A DNA stretch of 64,000 nt, from positions 64,528 to 128,527 of the forward strand of contig NZ_CCXK01000015.1 of NCBI RefSeq assembly GCF_000821305.1, given 5' to 3'. How positions within the stretch are numbered: position 1 is the first letter of the stretch; every line of letters begins with the position of its first letter. Positions 44,215 to 53,824 of this stretch are shown piece by piece. The notes beneath the pieces were generated by a model. That model made no database searches, was not told the origin of the DNA, and worked only from the letters and a program-made list of their open reading frames with translations. The stretch is from Clostridium culturomicium. GTDB taxonomy: Bacteria; Bacillota; Clostridia; Clostridiales; Clostridiaceae. The translations under genes and the position numbers were made by a program.

Positions 44215-45024
44215 TTGAAAGAAAATCTTGAAACAATGAATGAGAATACTGAAGCAGACTCTAAAAATCCTATTCAAGTTGTAGATAGAGTTTTTCAAGT
44301 TATGGAAACCATGTCTAAGACTGGTCCAATTGGCTTAGTGGAGTTAAGCAATCTGCTTAACTTACATAAAAGCACCACTCATAGACTTTTAAATTCTCTT
44401 GCATACATGAACTATGTAAAACAAGATGATGAAACTGGAAAATATGCCTTAAGTCTAAAACTACTTGAGGTAGCAAACCGTAACCTTAACCATACCGACA
44501 TTCTTAAACTAGCTCATCCATATTTAAAGAAATTATCTCTTCAAACTGGCGAAACTATTCACTTAGTTCAAAGAGATGGTACTGAGGCAGTTTATATTGA
44601 TAAGGTTGAGTCTTACGTTAACTCAGTAAGAATGGTCTCTAAAGTTGGAAGTCGTATACCTCTTTACTGCTCGGGGGTTGGTAAAGCAATGCTTGCCTGC
44701 ATGAGCAATGAAGAAGTAAAAAAAATCTGGGACAGCAGTGACATACAACAGCTTACTCCTTATACAATTACCACTCTTGAAGACCTTTACGAAAGATTAG
44801 ATATAATTAGAACAACAGGCTATGCTCTGGATGATGAAGAAAACGAAGAAGGCGTTCGCTGTATTGCTGCGTGTATTCCTGATTATAAAGGCAAGGTACG
44901 TCACGCCTTTAGTCTATCAGCGCCAATAGCAAGAATGAGTGATGAAAGAATTCAGGAATTAATTCCACATGTGTTAGACCTTAAAGCTGAGCTTTCAAAA
45001 GAATTCGGATGCTGTGAACGTTAA
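44215..45024 (+). CDS. IclR-family regulator (KdgR-like)
   Basis: 269 residues from the TTG at 44215, the best start: GGAGG lies 8 nt before it (a TTG at 44200 overlaps that site). HTH IGLVELSNLLNLHKSTTHRL, then the IclR effector domain (GETIHLVQRDGTEAVYIDKV, RIPLYCSGVGKAMLA). Divergent from the eda-kdgK pair, it should respond to KDG or a related sugar acid. KdgR repressors of this type control pectin and uronate catabolism in other bacteria. Confidence 0.9.
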   Translation: MKENLETMNENTEADSKNPIQVVDRVFQVMETMSKTGPIGLVELSNLLNLHKSTTHRLLNSLAYMNYVKQDDETGKYALSLKLLEVANRNLNHTDILKLAHPYLKKLSLQTGETIHLVQRDGTEAVYIDKVESYVNSVRMVSKVGSRIPLYCSGVGKAMLACMSNEEVKKIWDSSDIQQLTPYTITTLEDLYERLDIIRTTGYALDDEENEEGVRCIAACIPDYKGKVRHAFSLSAPIARMSDERIQELIPHVLDLKAELSKEFGCCER

Positions 45025-45025
45025 A

Positions 45026-45067
45026 AAGAGGGACTATATACCGATACAGGTTTATAGTCCTTTTTAT
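45026..45067. terminator. Terminator after iclR
   Basis: Stem GGACTATA/TATAGTCC inside AAAAAGAG...CTTTTT. It also faces the end of the converging kinase gene. Confidence 0.8.
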
Positions 45068-45071
45068 TATT

Positions 45072-46451
45072 CTACAATAAAATACTTACTTTAAGCCCTT
45101 CACCGGCTTGAGATACTGCCTCTATTTGCCCTCCATGAACCTTTACTATATCATGGGCTATAGCCATCCCCAATCCTGAACCCTCAGTTTTATTCCTTGT
45201 ATTTGTTCCCCTATAATATCTTTTGAAAATATGATTAAGTTCCTCTTCCGATACGCCTTTACCATTATCCTCTATTGATATACTGATTTTTTCCCCATAT
45301 ATCTGTTGTATATTTATATTAACCTTAACTTGCGTGTCATTGTGTACAAAGGCATTTATGATAATATTGATAAATGCTCTCTTAATTAATTGTTCATCAA
45401 CCTCTGTTATTATCTCTTCAGAAGAATATGTAAAATTAATGTTACTCTCGTTGTATTTTTCATCGTTTATGATATCAATAACCACATGACGTATTAAAGA
45501 TACAATATTCACGTTCTTTTTATTTAATACTATTGTGTTGCTTTTCAGCCTTGTTGATAAATTTAATTCTTCAACTAAAGTTTTAATATATTCGCCTTTA
45601 CTGATAATTTTCAAGCAGTACTTTTCTCTTACTTCGTCCATCAATTCATATTCAGTGTCTGACATTATTTCAGCATTTCCTATAATTGAAGTTAATGGTG
45701 TCTTTATATCGTGAGAAATATTAGAGATCCACTCTTCCTTTAACTCCTCAAGCTTTTCTCTTTCCTTTTCATTTTCCTCAAGTCTATCTGATAAATCATT
45801 GATACACTCTTCAACCTTAAAATAAATCCCCTTGGATGACTTATCCTTTGAGTAATTACCTTGTGCTAAATTCATAATCTTATCAACTATGCTATTAATA
45901 GGCTTAGTAATCTTCAAGGTGTATAGGAATCCAATTATAGTAATCAAAATTAAATTAAGAATAATTAGAATAGGAAATTTATGAGCCTTATCAATAAGCT
46001 CTGCGTCATAAGTATAGCTGACACGTTTTATTTTTTCAGGATTAAAAAACAATAAATAAGTATATATTTGACCATTAATTTCTTTCTCATCTAAAAATAA
46101 GGTTTCTTCATCACTATCATATACATTAATTAAGTCTACATTAGAATATTGTGATGGAGCTTTCTTAGGTTTATTTTTTTGAAAAACCTCACTATTATTA
46201 TCATTTAAAATTTGAAGCCCAATGTTACTCTCCTCAAGAAACTCTATTCCTGACGGTGATATTTCTATACCTCCAGCTTCATTTAAGGATATGTAATCCC
46301 TAAAGCTTGAAATGATCTCTTCTGGATGATAGTTATATAATGCTCCTTCTTTATAAATTGAGCTCCCCATAAACGCAATATTAATAATAAATATTGCTAG
46401 ACAAGCTCCAATGAATGAAAAGGAATAATGAAGCATAAGTTTCAATCTCAT
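45072..46451 (-). CDS. Sensor histidine kinase
   Basis: 459 residues. Two membrane segments: about 7-28 (YSFSFIGACLAIFIINIAFM) and 155-175, with an extracellular sensor region between. A HAMP-like linker follows. H-box SNISHDIKTPLTSIIGNAEI with the phospho-His, N-box FINIIINAFVHND, G1 IEDNGKGVSEEE and G2 GSGLGMAIAHDIVKVHGG are intact. It sits 3 nt after its response regulator. The signal is unknown; no obvious target gene besides the divergent membrane protein at 47350. Confidence 0.93.
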   Translation of the reverse strand: MRLKLMLHYSFSFIGACLAIFIINIAFMGSSIYKEGALYNYHPEEIISSFRDYISLNEAGGIEISPSGIEFLEESNIGLQILNDNNSEVFQKNKPKKAPSQYSNVDLINVYDSDEETLFLDEKEINGQIYTYLLFFNPEKIKRVSYTYDAELIDKAHKFPILIILNLILITIIGFLYTLKITKPINSIVDKIMNLAQGNYSKDKSSKGIYFKVEECINDLSDRLEENEKEREKLEELKEEWISNISHDIKTPLTSIIGNAEIMSDTEYELMDEVREKYCLKIISKGEYIKTLVEELNLSTRLKSNTIVLNKKNVNIVSLIRHVVIDIINDEKYNESNINFTYSSEEIITEVDEQLIKRAFINIIINAFVHNDTQVKVNINIQQIYGEKISISIEDNGKGVSEEELNHIFKRYYRGTNTRNKTEGSGLGMAIAHDIVKVHGGQIEAVSQAGEGLKVSILL

Positions 46452-46454
46452 CTT

Positions 46455-47177
46455 CTACTCTCCCTTCATCACAAACTTATACCCTAAGCCGATGACTGTT
46501 GTTATATACTTTGGCTTTGAAGGATTATCCTCAAGCTTCATTCGTAGCTTTCTAACATGAACTGTAATAGTATTGTCGTATCCAAAAAAGTCCTCTCCCC
46601 ATACCTCATTACAAATCATTTCTTTGCTGATGATTCTATTGGGATTATTAATAAAATACATTAACAGCTTTAATTCCTTTGCCGTTAACTCTACTATTTC
46701 TCCACCTTTAGTTACTTCACCAGTCTCTTCATTTATTGAAACATTTCCTATAGTTATAACTCTTTTTGACTTAATCTGATTATTAACTCCAGTGCTGTCA
46801 ATGGCCTTTAATCTTACCTTCAATCTAAAGGCTACCTCCTTTGCACTAAAAGGCTTAGTTATGTAATCATCTGCCCCTAACGCAAATCCCAGAAGCCTGT
46901 CTACTTCTTCTGACTTCGCTGAAATAAACAAAATAGGTACCTGACTAGTCTTTCTGATATGATTAAAAACCTCATAACCAGTCATATCTGGAAGCATTAT
47001 ATCCAAAAGCACAATATCAGGATTCCCACTGCTAAACATCCTTATTCCTTCAGTTCCACAACTTGCAACGGAGATATTTTTAAAACCTTCTCTTTCTAAT
47101 ACCGTCTCTAATATTTCAGTAATATCCTGCTCATCATCTATTATTAAAACCTTATATTTATCAAAAGTATTACTCAT
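46455..47177 (-). CDS. OmpR-family response regulator
   Basis: 240 residues from the ATG at 47177 (AAGGATGA upstream; the ATG at 47186 overlaps that site). Receiver domain with acidic pocket IIDDEQD and phospho-acceptor D59 (LLDIMLPD), then a winged-helix DNA-binding domain (ELTAKELKLLMYFINNPNRI, ITVHVRKLRMKLED). The partner is the kinase immediately downstream. No binding-site repeat was found in the 173-nt divergent region. Confidence 0.93.
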   Translation of the reverse strand: MSNTFDKYKVLIIDDEQDITEILETVLEREGFKNISVASCGTEGIRMFSSGNPDIVLLDIMLPDMTGYEVFNHIRKTSQVPILFISAKSEEVDRLLGFALGADDYITKPFSAKEVAFRLKVRLKAIDSTGVNNQIKSKRVITIGNVSINEETGEVTKGGEIVELTAKELKLLMYFINNPNRIISKEMICNEVWGEDFFGYDNTITVHVRKLRMKLEDNPSKPKYITTVIGLGYKFVMKGE

Positions 47178-47349
47178 ATAAATCATCCTTTTTTATTTTG
47201 ATTATAGCATACACCTTCTGACTAATATCTATGTGCTATCGGAATTAAGATGGATTTAAGATTGTGTTTATTTGGAGTAAATATTATTGCCTTAAAATAA
47301 AAATATAAGAAATTTTTAAATCAAAAATACTTAAATAAGGAGAATTATT

Positions 47350-48015
47350 ATGCAAGCAATAATGGAACCAATTTTTCACGTAGTTTATTTAACTACAGTT
47401 ATTACATTAGGAATTAAAATGCTAACAAAATCTAAAGATAATGAGTACTTTAAATTATTTGGAGCTATGTCAGTGATCTTAGGATTAGGTGATTCATTCC
47501 ATCTTATACCAAGAATTTATGCCCTTTTAACTACAGGACTTGAAAACCATGCACCAGCCCTTGGTTTTGGTAAATTTGTTACTTCGATAACTATGACTAT
47601 TTTCTATTTAATCCTTTATAAAATCTGGAAGAAAAGATTTGATATTAAGGATTCAAAAAAACTAGACTTAACAATGTATGTATTAGCAGCAGTAAGAATT
47701 ATACTTTGCTTCTTCCCTCAAAATGATTGGTTTGTAAACAACCCACCAGTAAGCTGGGGAATTTACAGAAACATACCATTTGCAATCATGGGAATCATCA
47801 TGATTTATCTTTTATATAGCTACGGTGCTAAAAACAAGGATAGAGATTACAAAAACCTCGGTATAGCAGTAACCTTATCCTTTGGATTCTACTTACCTGT
47901 TGTACTTTGGGCATCTGAAAACTTCTTTGTTGGAATGCTAATGATACCAAAGACTTTAGCTTACGTTTGGGTAGTTTTAATTGGCTATAAAGAATTTAAA
48001 CAAGCTATAAAATAA
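47350..48015 (+). CDS. Uncharacterised seven-helix membrane protein
   Basis: 221 residues with about seven hydrophobic segments (for example FHVVYLTTVITLGIKML, FVTSITMTIFYLILYKIW and LDLTMYVLAAVRIILCFF) and short loops. No family name is known to me. It is monocistronic, with an AAGGAG ribosome site and a strong terminator, and is divergent from the two-component genes, which could control it; that link is only positional. Confidence 0.75.
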   Translation: MQAIMEPIFHVVYLTTVITLGIKMLTKSKDNEYFKLFGAMSVILGLGDSFHLIPRIYALLTTGLENHAPALGFGKFVTSITMTIFYLILYKIWKKRFDIKDSKKLDLTMYVLAAVRIILCFFPQNDWFVNNPPVSWGIYRNIPFAIMGIIMIYLLYSYGAKNKDRDYKNLGIAVTLSFGFYLPVVLWASENFFVGMLMIPKTLAYVWVVLIGYKEFKQAIK

Positions 48016-48022
48016 TAATTTC

Positions 48023-48062
48023 AAAAGCCTACAATCTATAACATATGATTGTAGGCTTTTTA
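48023..48062. terminator. Terminator between the membrane protein and the ABC exporter
   Basis: Perfect 14-bp stem AAAAGCCTACAATC/GATTGTAGGCTTTT with a 10-nt loop. Confidence 0.9.
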
Positions 48063-48073
48063 TATAAAATTAT

Positions 48074-49963
48074 TTATTCTAACTCAAAAGCACCGGTGTA
48101 TAACTGATAATACTTACCCATTTCCTTAATAAGAGATTCATGGCTTCCTCTTTCAATTATCCTACCTTGCTCTAGTACCATGATAGCATTTGAGTTCTTA
48201 ATTGTAGATAATCTATGAGCTATTACAAATACAGTTCTTCCATGCATTAACCCATCCATACCAGCTTGTACTATAGACTCTGTTCTTGTATCTATACTTG
48301 AAGTTGCTTCGTCTAGTATCATAACTGGTGGATCTGCAACGGCTGCTCTAGCTATAGATATAAGCTGTCTTTGACCTTGTGATAGGCCTTCACCACTACC
48401 GTCAATCATGGTATCATACCCATTTGGAAGCATTGATATAAATCCGTGAGCATTGGCTGTTTTAGCTGCCTCAATACACTCTTCATCAGTGGCATCTAAT
48501 CTTCCGTATCTTATATTCTCTATGACTGTTCCTGTAAACAGGTTAGTATCTTGAAGAACTATTCCTAGTGAACGTCTTAAGTCATCCTTTTTAATTTTAT
48601 TAATATTAATTCCATCAAATCTGATTTTTCCATCAGCTATGTCATAGAATCTATTTATTAGATTGGTTATTGTTGTTTTACCTGCTCCCGTAGCTCCAAC
48701 GAAGGCAAGTTTTTGACCTGGCTCTGCATATAATGTTACATCATGAAGTACTATCTTATCTTCATTGTATCCAAAATCCACATCAAAGAAACGAACATCT
48801 CCTGTAAGCTTTGTATAAGTTAATGTACCATCTCCATGAGGGTGCTTCCAAGCCCATATCCCCGTATGCTCTGGTGTTTCAACTAGCTCCTCACCTTCAT
48901 ACTTAGCATTAACAAGGGTAACATATCCTTCATCTGTCTCAACCTTCTCATCCATCAAGTTAAATATTCTCTCTGCTCCTGCAAGAGCCATAACAATAGA
49001 GTTAAATTGCTGTGAAACCTGATTTATAGGCATAGTAAAGCTCTTAGTTAACTGTAAGAAGGCTGCAATACCACCTAGCGTAAGTCCTCCTACTCCGTTA
49101 ATTGCAAGAACTCCTCCTACCATAGCTATTAAAACATACTGTAAGTGGCCTAAATTACCCATAATAGGCATCATAATGTTGGCAAATTTATTAGCCTCTG
49201 TGGAATTTTTGCAAAGTTCCTCATTAAGCTTATTAAAATCAGCCTTAGCCTTTTCTTCGTGACAGAACACCTTAACAACCTTCTGCCCATGAATCATCTC
49301 TTCTATATATCCATTCAAAGAACCAATAGATTTTTGCTGTTTAATGAAATACTTAGCACTATTACCACCTATTTTCTTCGCTACCTGAAGCATTAAAGCA
49401 ATAAATATAACTACAAAAACTGTTAAATAAATACTTGTATAAACCATGGCACAGAATACTGATACTATGGTAATTACAGATGAGAACACCTGTGGAATAC
49501 TCTGTGCAAGTACTTGTCTTAAAGTATCTGTATCGTTAGTATAGTGACTCATGATATCTCCATGAGTATTAGTATCAAAGTACTTTATCGGAAGCTTCTG
49601 CATATGAGCAAACATGTCGTCTCTGATTTGCTTTAATATACCTTGAGATACAGTAACCATCAATCTACCATAAGTAAAGGTTGAAATTACTCCTATAAGA
49701 TATATTCCTCCCATCATAAGAATAGCCTTCAATAACTCTGTAAATACTGGACTTGATTCTAGTAATAATGGTGTGATGTAATTATCTATAAGCACCTGTA
49801 GGAACATGGAACCTGCTACCCCTACAAGGGCACTTATTATAATACATATAATAACAATCCCCACCTGTATTTTATAATTCTTTAAATAGGATAAAAGTCT
49901 GGTAAGTGTACTTTTACTTACCTTTGGACGTTTGTGAGGTCCCTTTTTAACAGCATTCTGCAT
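48074..49963 (-). CDS. Heterodimeric ABC exporter half-transporter, catalytic subunit
   Basis: 629 residues. Six-helix domain (about 30-335), then a nucleotide-binding domain with Walker A GATGAGKTTI, signature LSQGQRQLISIARA and Walker B MILDEATSSIDTRTE with the catalytic Glu. About 45 residues (LVETPEHTGIWAWKHPHGDG region) are inserted between the two, as in the BmrD/LmrD type. It pairs with the gene at 49947; their coding regions overlap by 17 nt, implying translational coupling. Multidrug or peptide export is likely; MarR regulates the pair. Confidence 0.94.
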   Translation of the reverse strand: MQNAVKKGPHKRPKVSKSTLTRLLSYLKNYKIQVGIVIICIIISALVGVAGSMFLQVLIDNYITPLLLESSPVFTELLKAILMMGGIYLIGVISTFTYGRLMVTVSQGILKQIRDDMFAHMQKLPIKYFDTNTHGDIMSHYTNDTDTLRQVLAQSIPQVFSSVITIVSVFCAMVYTSIYLTVFVVIFIALMLQVAKKIGGNSAKYFIKQQKSIGSLNGYIEEMIHGQKVVKVFCHEEKAKADFNKLNEELCKNSTEANKFANIMMPIMGNLGHLQYVLIAMVGGVLAINGVGGLTLGGIAAFLQLTKSFTMPINQVSQQFNSIVMALAGAERIFNLMDEKVETDEGYVTLVNAKYEGEELVETPEHTGIWAWKHPHGDGTLTYTKLTGDVRFFDVDFGYNEDKIVLHDVTLYAEPGQKLAFVGATGAGKTTITNLINRFYDIADGKIRFDGININKIKKDDLRRSLGIVLQDTNLFTGTVIENIRYGRLDATDEECIEAAKTANAHGFISMLPNGYDTMIDGSGEGLSQGQRQLISIARAAVADPPVMILDEATSSIDTRTESIVQAGMDGLMHGRTVFVIAHRLSTIKNSNAIMVLEQGRIIERGSHESLIKEMGKYYQLYTGAFELE

Positions 49964-51692
49964 AATCCTTCTTACCTCCCTTCACTTGAGAATTGTAGAC
50001 CTCTTGGTAAATTTTATTTGAAGCAAGAAGCTCCTCATGATTTCCAACTGCTACAATTCTTCCTTCATCGAGTACGATGATTTTATCTGCATCCTCAATA
50101 GATGAAATTCTTTGAGCAATTATAATTTTAGTTGTATTGGGAATTTCTTCCTTAAACGCTTTTCTAATTAACGCATCTGTCTTTGTATCAACAGCACTTG
50201 TTGAGTCATCTAAGATTAATATCTTTGGCTTTTTAAGAAGAGCTCTAGCTATACATAGACGCTGTTTCTGACCACCTGAAACGTTAGATCCACCCTGCTC
50301 AATATGAGTATCGTAGCCATCATTGAAAGCTGAAACGAAATCATGAGCTTGTGCTAACTTACAAACACGGATAAGTTCCTCATCAGTAGCTTCCTCACAT
50401 CCCCATCTTAGGTTTTCTTTAATTGTTCCTGAGAATAAGATGTTCTTTTGAAGCACCATGGCAACTTCATTTCTAAGAGTTTCTAAGTCATAATTCCTTA
50501 CATCTACTCCACCTACAGTAACTTGTCCATCTGTAACATCGTAAAGTCTAGGTATAAGCTGTACAAAGCTTGTCTTAGAACTTCCTGTACCTCCAATAAT
50601 CCCAATGGTCTCACCAGATTTGATCTCTATATCAACATCCATAAGACACAGCTTGTTCATATCTTTCGTATAGCTGAAGTTAACACCTTTGAACGAAATA
50701 TCTCCATTTTTAACTTCCATAATTGGAGAATCTCCATTTTTGATATCTTCTTCCTCATCTAAAATTTCCACAATTCTCTCTGCAGAAGCACGAGAAATTA
50801 TAATCATAACCACTACCATAGAAAGCATCATTAAGCTCATTAAAATCTGCATTGCATATGTAATAAAGCTCATAAGCTCTCCTGTAGTCATAGAAGACCC
50901 GACTATTAATCTAGCTCCAAACCAAGAAATAAGCACCATACAAGTATACATAGTGAACTGCATTAATGGTGCATTAATTGCAATCAGCTTCTCTGCCTTA
51001 ACAAAGTCATCATAAATACTTTTAGAAACCTTTTTGAATTTTTCTTCTTCAAAATCTTCTCTTACAAAAGACTTAACCACTCTGATACCATGAAGGTTCT
51101 CTTGAACTACATTATTTAAATGGTCATAAGTCTTAAATACTCTCTCCATGATGGGGTGAGCATATCTAATAATTAAAAGCAACCCAATTGCAAGAACTGG
51201 TATAGCACAAAGGAAGATTACCGCTAGCTTCGAACTTACTCTAAATGACATAAATAAAGCAAATATAAGCATAACTGGTCCTCTAACCGCCACACGTATA
51301 ATCATCTGATAAGCATTCTGTACATTAGTAACATCTGTAGTTAAACGAGTTACAATACTTGCCGTTGAAAATTTATCTATATTAGAAAAAGAAAATTTTT
51401 GTACATTATAGTACATATCCTTTCTTAAATTCTTAGCAAATCCTGCCGATGCCCTAGCTGCATGTCTACCTGAAAGCGCTCCAAATAATAGCGACATACC
51501 ACATGATAAAATAAGTACCATTCCAATTTTTAAAATATAAGCCGAATTTCCTGCATCAACCCCTAAATCAATAAGGCTTGCCATAAGTAGTGGAATAATA
51601 ACTTCCATTACAACTTCTAACACCATAAACATAGGTGCTAATAATGAATCTCTTTTATACTGTCTTATAGATTCTGATAATTTCTTTAACAT
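49947..51692 (-). CDS. Heterodimeric ABC exporter half-transporter, degenerate ATP-site subunit
   Basis: 581 residues from the ATG at 51692 (GAGGAGG upstream; a longer frame from 51764 has none). Six-helix domain then NBD with Walker A GGTGSSKTSF (Ser for the last Gly), signature VSGGQKQRLCIARA and Walker B ILILDDSTSAVD, where Asp replaces the catalytic Glu. That change marks the non-hydrolysing site of heterodimers such as BmrC/LmrC. The partner follows with a 17-nt overlap, and MarR precedes it. Confidence 0.94.
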   Translation of the reverse strand: MLKKLSESIRQYKRDSLLAPMFMVLEVVMEVIIPLLMASLIDLGVDAGNSAYILKIGMVLILSCGMSLLFGALSGRHAARASAGFAKNLRKDMYYNVQKFSFSNIDKFSTASIVTRLTTDVTNVQNAYQMIIRVAVRGPVMLIFALFMSFRVSSKLAVIFLCAIPVLAIGLLLIIRYAHPIMERVFKTYDHLNNVVQENLHGIRVVKSFVREDFEEEKFKKVSKSIYDDFVKAEKLIAINAPLMQFTMYTCMVLISWFGARLIVGSSMTTGELMSFITYAMQILMSLMMLSMVVVMIIISRASAERIVEILDEEEDIKNGDSPIMEVKNGDISFKGVNFSYTKDMNKLCLMDVDIEIKSGETIGIIGGTGSSKTSFVQLIPRLYDVTDGQVTVGGVDVRNYDLETLRNEVAMVLQKNILFSGTIKENLRWGCEEATDEELIRVCKLAQAHDFVSAFNDGYDTHIEQGGSNVSGGQKQRLCIARALLKKPKILILDDSTSAVDTKTDALIRKAFKEEIPNTTKIIIAQRISSIEDADKIIVLDEGRIVAVGNHEELLASNKIYQEVYNSQVKGGKKDYAECC

Positions 51693-51727
51693 AATGTCCT
51701 CCTCACAATTAATGATGTATATAGATG

Positions 51728-51772
51728 TTAGCCTACTAATTGTTAGCACGGTAACTGTAAGCACACTAACAA
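51728..51772. promoter_or_regulatory. Cluster of TTAG/CTAA half-sites upstream of the ABC exporter
   Basis: TTAGCCTACTAA, then TTGTTAG and CTAACAA 19 nt apart. The half-sites match the perfect operator at 52255, so this is a likely second MarR site in front of the exporter genes. Confidence 0.6.
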
Positions 51773-51806
51773 TATATTTATAATAAAATAATTTGATACT
51801 ATTCCT

Positions 51807-52238
51807 CTATAAATTTTTCTTTATTTTATCTATGAGAATAAAAAATGTTTCAAGCTCCTCTTCAGTAAGTCCCTTTACCACCTGGCCCTCAATACTCTCA
51901 ATTTCTTCACCTACTAATTTATGAACCTTAATAGCTTTCTCTGTAAGCTCCAACTTCTTTAAACGTGCATCATACTCAACTGATTTGCGCACAATAAGTT
52001 CGTTCTTTTCCATAAGCTGTAATATATTGGTCGCAGTAGATCTTCTTATTGAGAACTCTTCTTCAACATCCTTCTGGAAGATTTCTTTATTTTGATTATT
52101 ATAAATAAAAGCAATAATCCAGCTATGAATACCTGTAAAACCTTCACCAAATTTTTTATAAAACATATTATCAAGTTTACGCTTAATTAAATTGGAAACA
52201 GTTCTACACTCTCTTCCCACGTGCCTTTGATTATCCAT
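51807..52238 (-). CDS. MarR-family regulator
   Basis: 143 residues with the winged-helix of MarR: EEEFSIRRSTATNILQLMEK (recognition helix region), NELIVRKSVEYDARLKKLEL (wing with DAR). A C-terminal helix (TEEELETFFILIDKIKKNL) gives the dimer. It probably represses both itself and the ABC exporter 114 nt downstream; two operator candidates flank it (52255-52274 and 51728-51772). The ligand is unknown. Confidence 0.92.
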   Translation of the reverse strand: MDNQRHVGRECRTVSNLIKRKLDNMFYKKFGEGFTGIHSWIIAFIYNNQNKEIFQKDVEEEFSIRRSTATNILQLMEKNELIVRKSVEYDARLKKLELTEKAIKVHKLVGEEIESIEGQVVKGLTEEELETFFILIDKIKKNL

Positions 52239-52254
52239 ACTATTTCTCCTTAAT

Positions 52255-52274
52255 AATGTTAGTACACTAACATT
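52255..52274. promoter_or_regulatory. MarR operator upstream of marR
   Basis: AATGTTAGTACACTAACATT: perfect inverted repeat with 9-bp arms and a 2-nt centre, 16 nt before the marR start. Confidence 0.8.
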
Positions 52275-52368
52275 CTATTCTTTTATAAAAAAAATGTCAA
52301 TAAAAAAATTTTTTATTATATCCTTTAAAACTACCTTAAATTCATTTACAAATACTATTGTACAACAA

Positions 52369-52408
52369 AAATTAATGAGGATTAAAATTAATCAATCCTC
52401 ATTAATTT
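52369..52408 (-). terminator. Terminator overlapping the end of the TPR gene
   Basis: Perfect 15-bp stem AAATTAATGAGGATT/AATCCTCATTAATTT. The TPR stop codon (52388) lies in the loop, so one stem arm is coding. A TTGTTGTA run follows on the minus strand. Confidence 0.85.
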
Positions 52409-52780
52409 CCAAGCCTTATTTTTATCATAATCAGTACATAACTCATTATTTCCACCCTCATCATAATCTAAACCATAATCTATATCGCTTAAATCATATT
52501 TGTAGGCAAAATCACTAATCCTTTCTAAATTTTTTCTTGATGGAATAAATGCAGAATCTATTGCATATGCTGCGCTATAATGCTTATGAGCTAACTCTAA
52601 CTCTCTCTTACACTCATACAATATTCCAAACGTGTTGTAAATCTCTGGTGCACAATCATTTATCTCTACTGCATGCAATAAAGCCTTTTTAGCTGATTCA
52701 TAATTTCTAGACTTTATTTCTTTAATCGCCTTATTTATATATTTCCTTAACTCATCCTCACTCTTTCTGATACTAAACAT
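52388..52780 (-). CDS. TPR-repeat protein
   Basis: 130 residues from the ATG at 52780, preceded by GGAGGGTGAGG. Residues 10-80 contain two tetratricopeptide repeats (KSRNYESAKKALLHAVEIND and APEIYNTFGILYECKRELEL) followed by HYSAAYAIDS. TPRs bind partner proteins. The acidic end (DYGLDYDEGGNNELC) is less structured. It is a single gene; no partner is suggested by position. Confidence 0.85.
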   Translation of the reverse strand: MFSIRKSEDELRKYINKAIKEIKSRNYESAKKALLHAVEINDCAPEIYNTFGILYECKRELELAHKHYSAAYAIDSAFIPSRKNLERISDFAYKYDLSDIDYGLDYDEGGNNELCTDYDKNKAWKLMRID

Positions 52781-53006
52781 AACCTCACCCTCCATATGTT
52801 TATCTTTAAGTTAATTCTATCAACCCTTAAATAAACATAGTGTTAAGATAATAAGAATTACATAAATATAATGTTAAGAATTTAGACATAAATAAAAAAA
52901 CGTAGACCTTCACTACATTTCTTCCTTTAAGCTAACTTTTTAAAGTGAGCTTTATAATGTTATCATCTTCTATAATGAATATTTTAGCTTTCATTCTTTC
53001 AACTCA

Positions 53007-53044
53007 AAAGGGTTAATTATATAGCCCCATACAAGCAACCCTTA
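53007..53044 (-). terminator. Weak terminator after traX
   Basis: Stem AAGGGTT/AACCCTT with a long loop, then TTTTG on the minus strand. An imperfect inverted repeat (AAGCTAACTTT/AAAGTGAGCTT) lies at 52930-52953; nothing else is seen in 52796-53070. Confidence 0.5.
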
Positions 53045-53070
53045 ACATTAATTTTTCTTACTCTTTAAAT

Positions 53071-53775
53071 CTAATATAATACCTTTGATAATCCAACTAT
53101 CACAATTAGGTGAACTGGATAAAACCAGTAGAACATATTTTTTACACATTTATTAGATAGCCCTAATTTTCCGTTATACATAAGAATTGGAATAATACCA
53201 AATACCATCATCCATTGATAATCCCATAGAAATGCTGCTTCCATAAAGCTTGGACCAATTGTAGAAAACACTCCAAATAAGCTACATACAATATATGCTA
53301 TACTCATTAATCCTTTCTTTTCTCTTAAGAAATAGAATATTAATATCATTACAAGTCCATAAATTGATGCCTCAGTAAATATTGATAAACCTCCAAATAA
53401 AACTGTAGCTGATACTCCAAATATGAATCCTTTTGAAGCTTTTTCATGAGCCTTAGCATATTCTATTGAAAACATCATGGCTAACCCTAGCCCTAATGAT
53501 AAGAAAATGTTATTATGTATACCCAAAAATAAGTCTACACCTACCATTACGAATCCCATTCCAAAAATTCTCTGCATATACTTTACTCTGCTCCTTGTAT
53601 GATAAAAGCCTTCAATTATTAAATAAAAAAATATTGGCGCCGCTAACTTTCCTAAATATCCAAACCATATTGGAACCCCACCATTTAAAGCTCCTCCTAA
53701 ATAAGTATAAATGTGATCCATAGCCATAAAGATAATGGCCATAAACTTTAACATAAAGCTACTAAATAATTTCAT
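53071..53775 (-). CDS. TraX-family membrane protein
   Basis: 234 residues with about eight hydrophobic segments. The start matches TraX: MLKFMAIIFMAMDHIYTYLG, with the conserved Asp-His in the first helix, then GYLGKLAAPIFFYLIIEGF and YHTRSRVKYMQRIFGMGF. TraX of the F plasmid N-acetylates pilin; chromosomal homologues are widespread in Clostridium with unknown substrates. It follows a 24-codon ORF (53825-53899) by 49 nt. No conjugation genes are near. Confidence 0.88.
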   Translation of the reverse strand: MKLFSSFMLKFMAIIFMAMDHIYTYLGGALNGGVPIWFGYLGKLAAPIFFYLIIEGFYHTRSRVKYMQRIFGMGFVMVGVDLFLGIHNNIFLSLGLGLAMMFSIEYAKAHEKASKGFIFGVSATVLFGGLSIFTEASIYGLVMILIFYFLREKKGLMSIAYIVCSLFGVFSTIGPSFMEAAFLWDYQWMMVFGIIPILMYNGKLGLSNKCVKNMFYWFYPVHLIVIVGLSKVLY

Positions 53776-53824
53776 CTTTCTTCTCCTCCAAATAGTGAGT
53801 TATATAATAAATTGCTTCTTAAAA

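Noticed and set aside
53071..53775. Conjugative element suggested by traX
   Set aside because: No relaxase, coupling protein, integrase or other tra genes are present; chromosomal traX homologues are common in this group.
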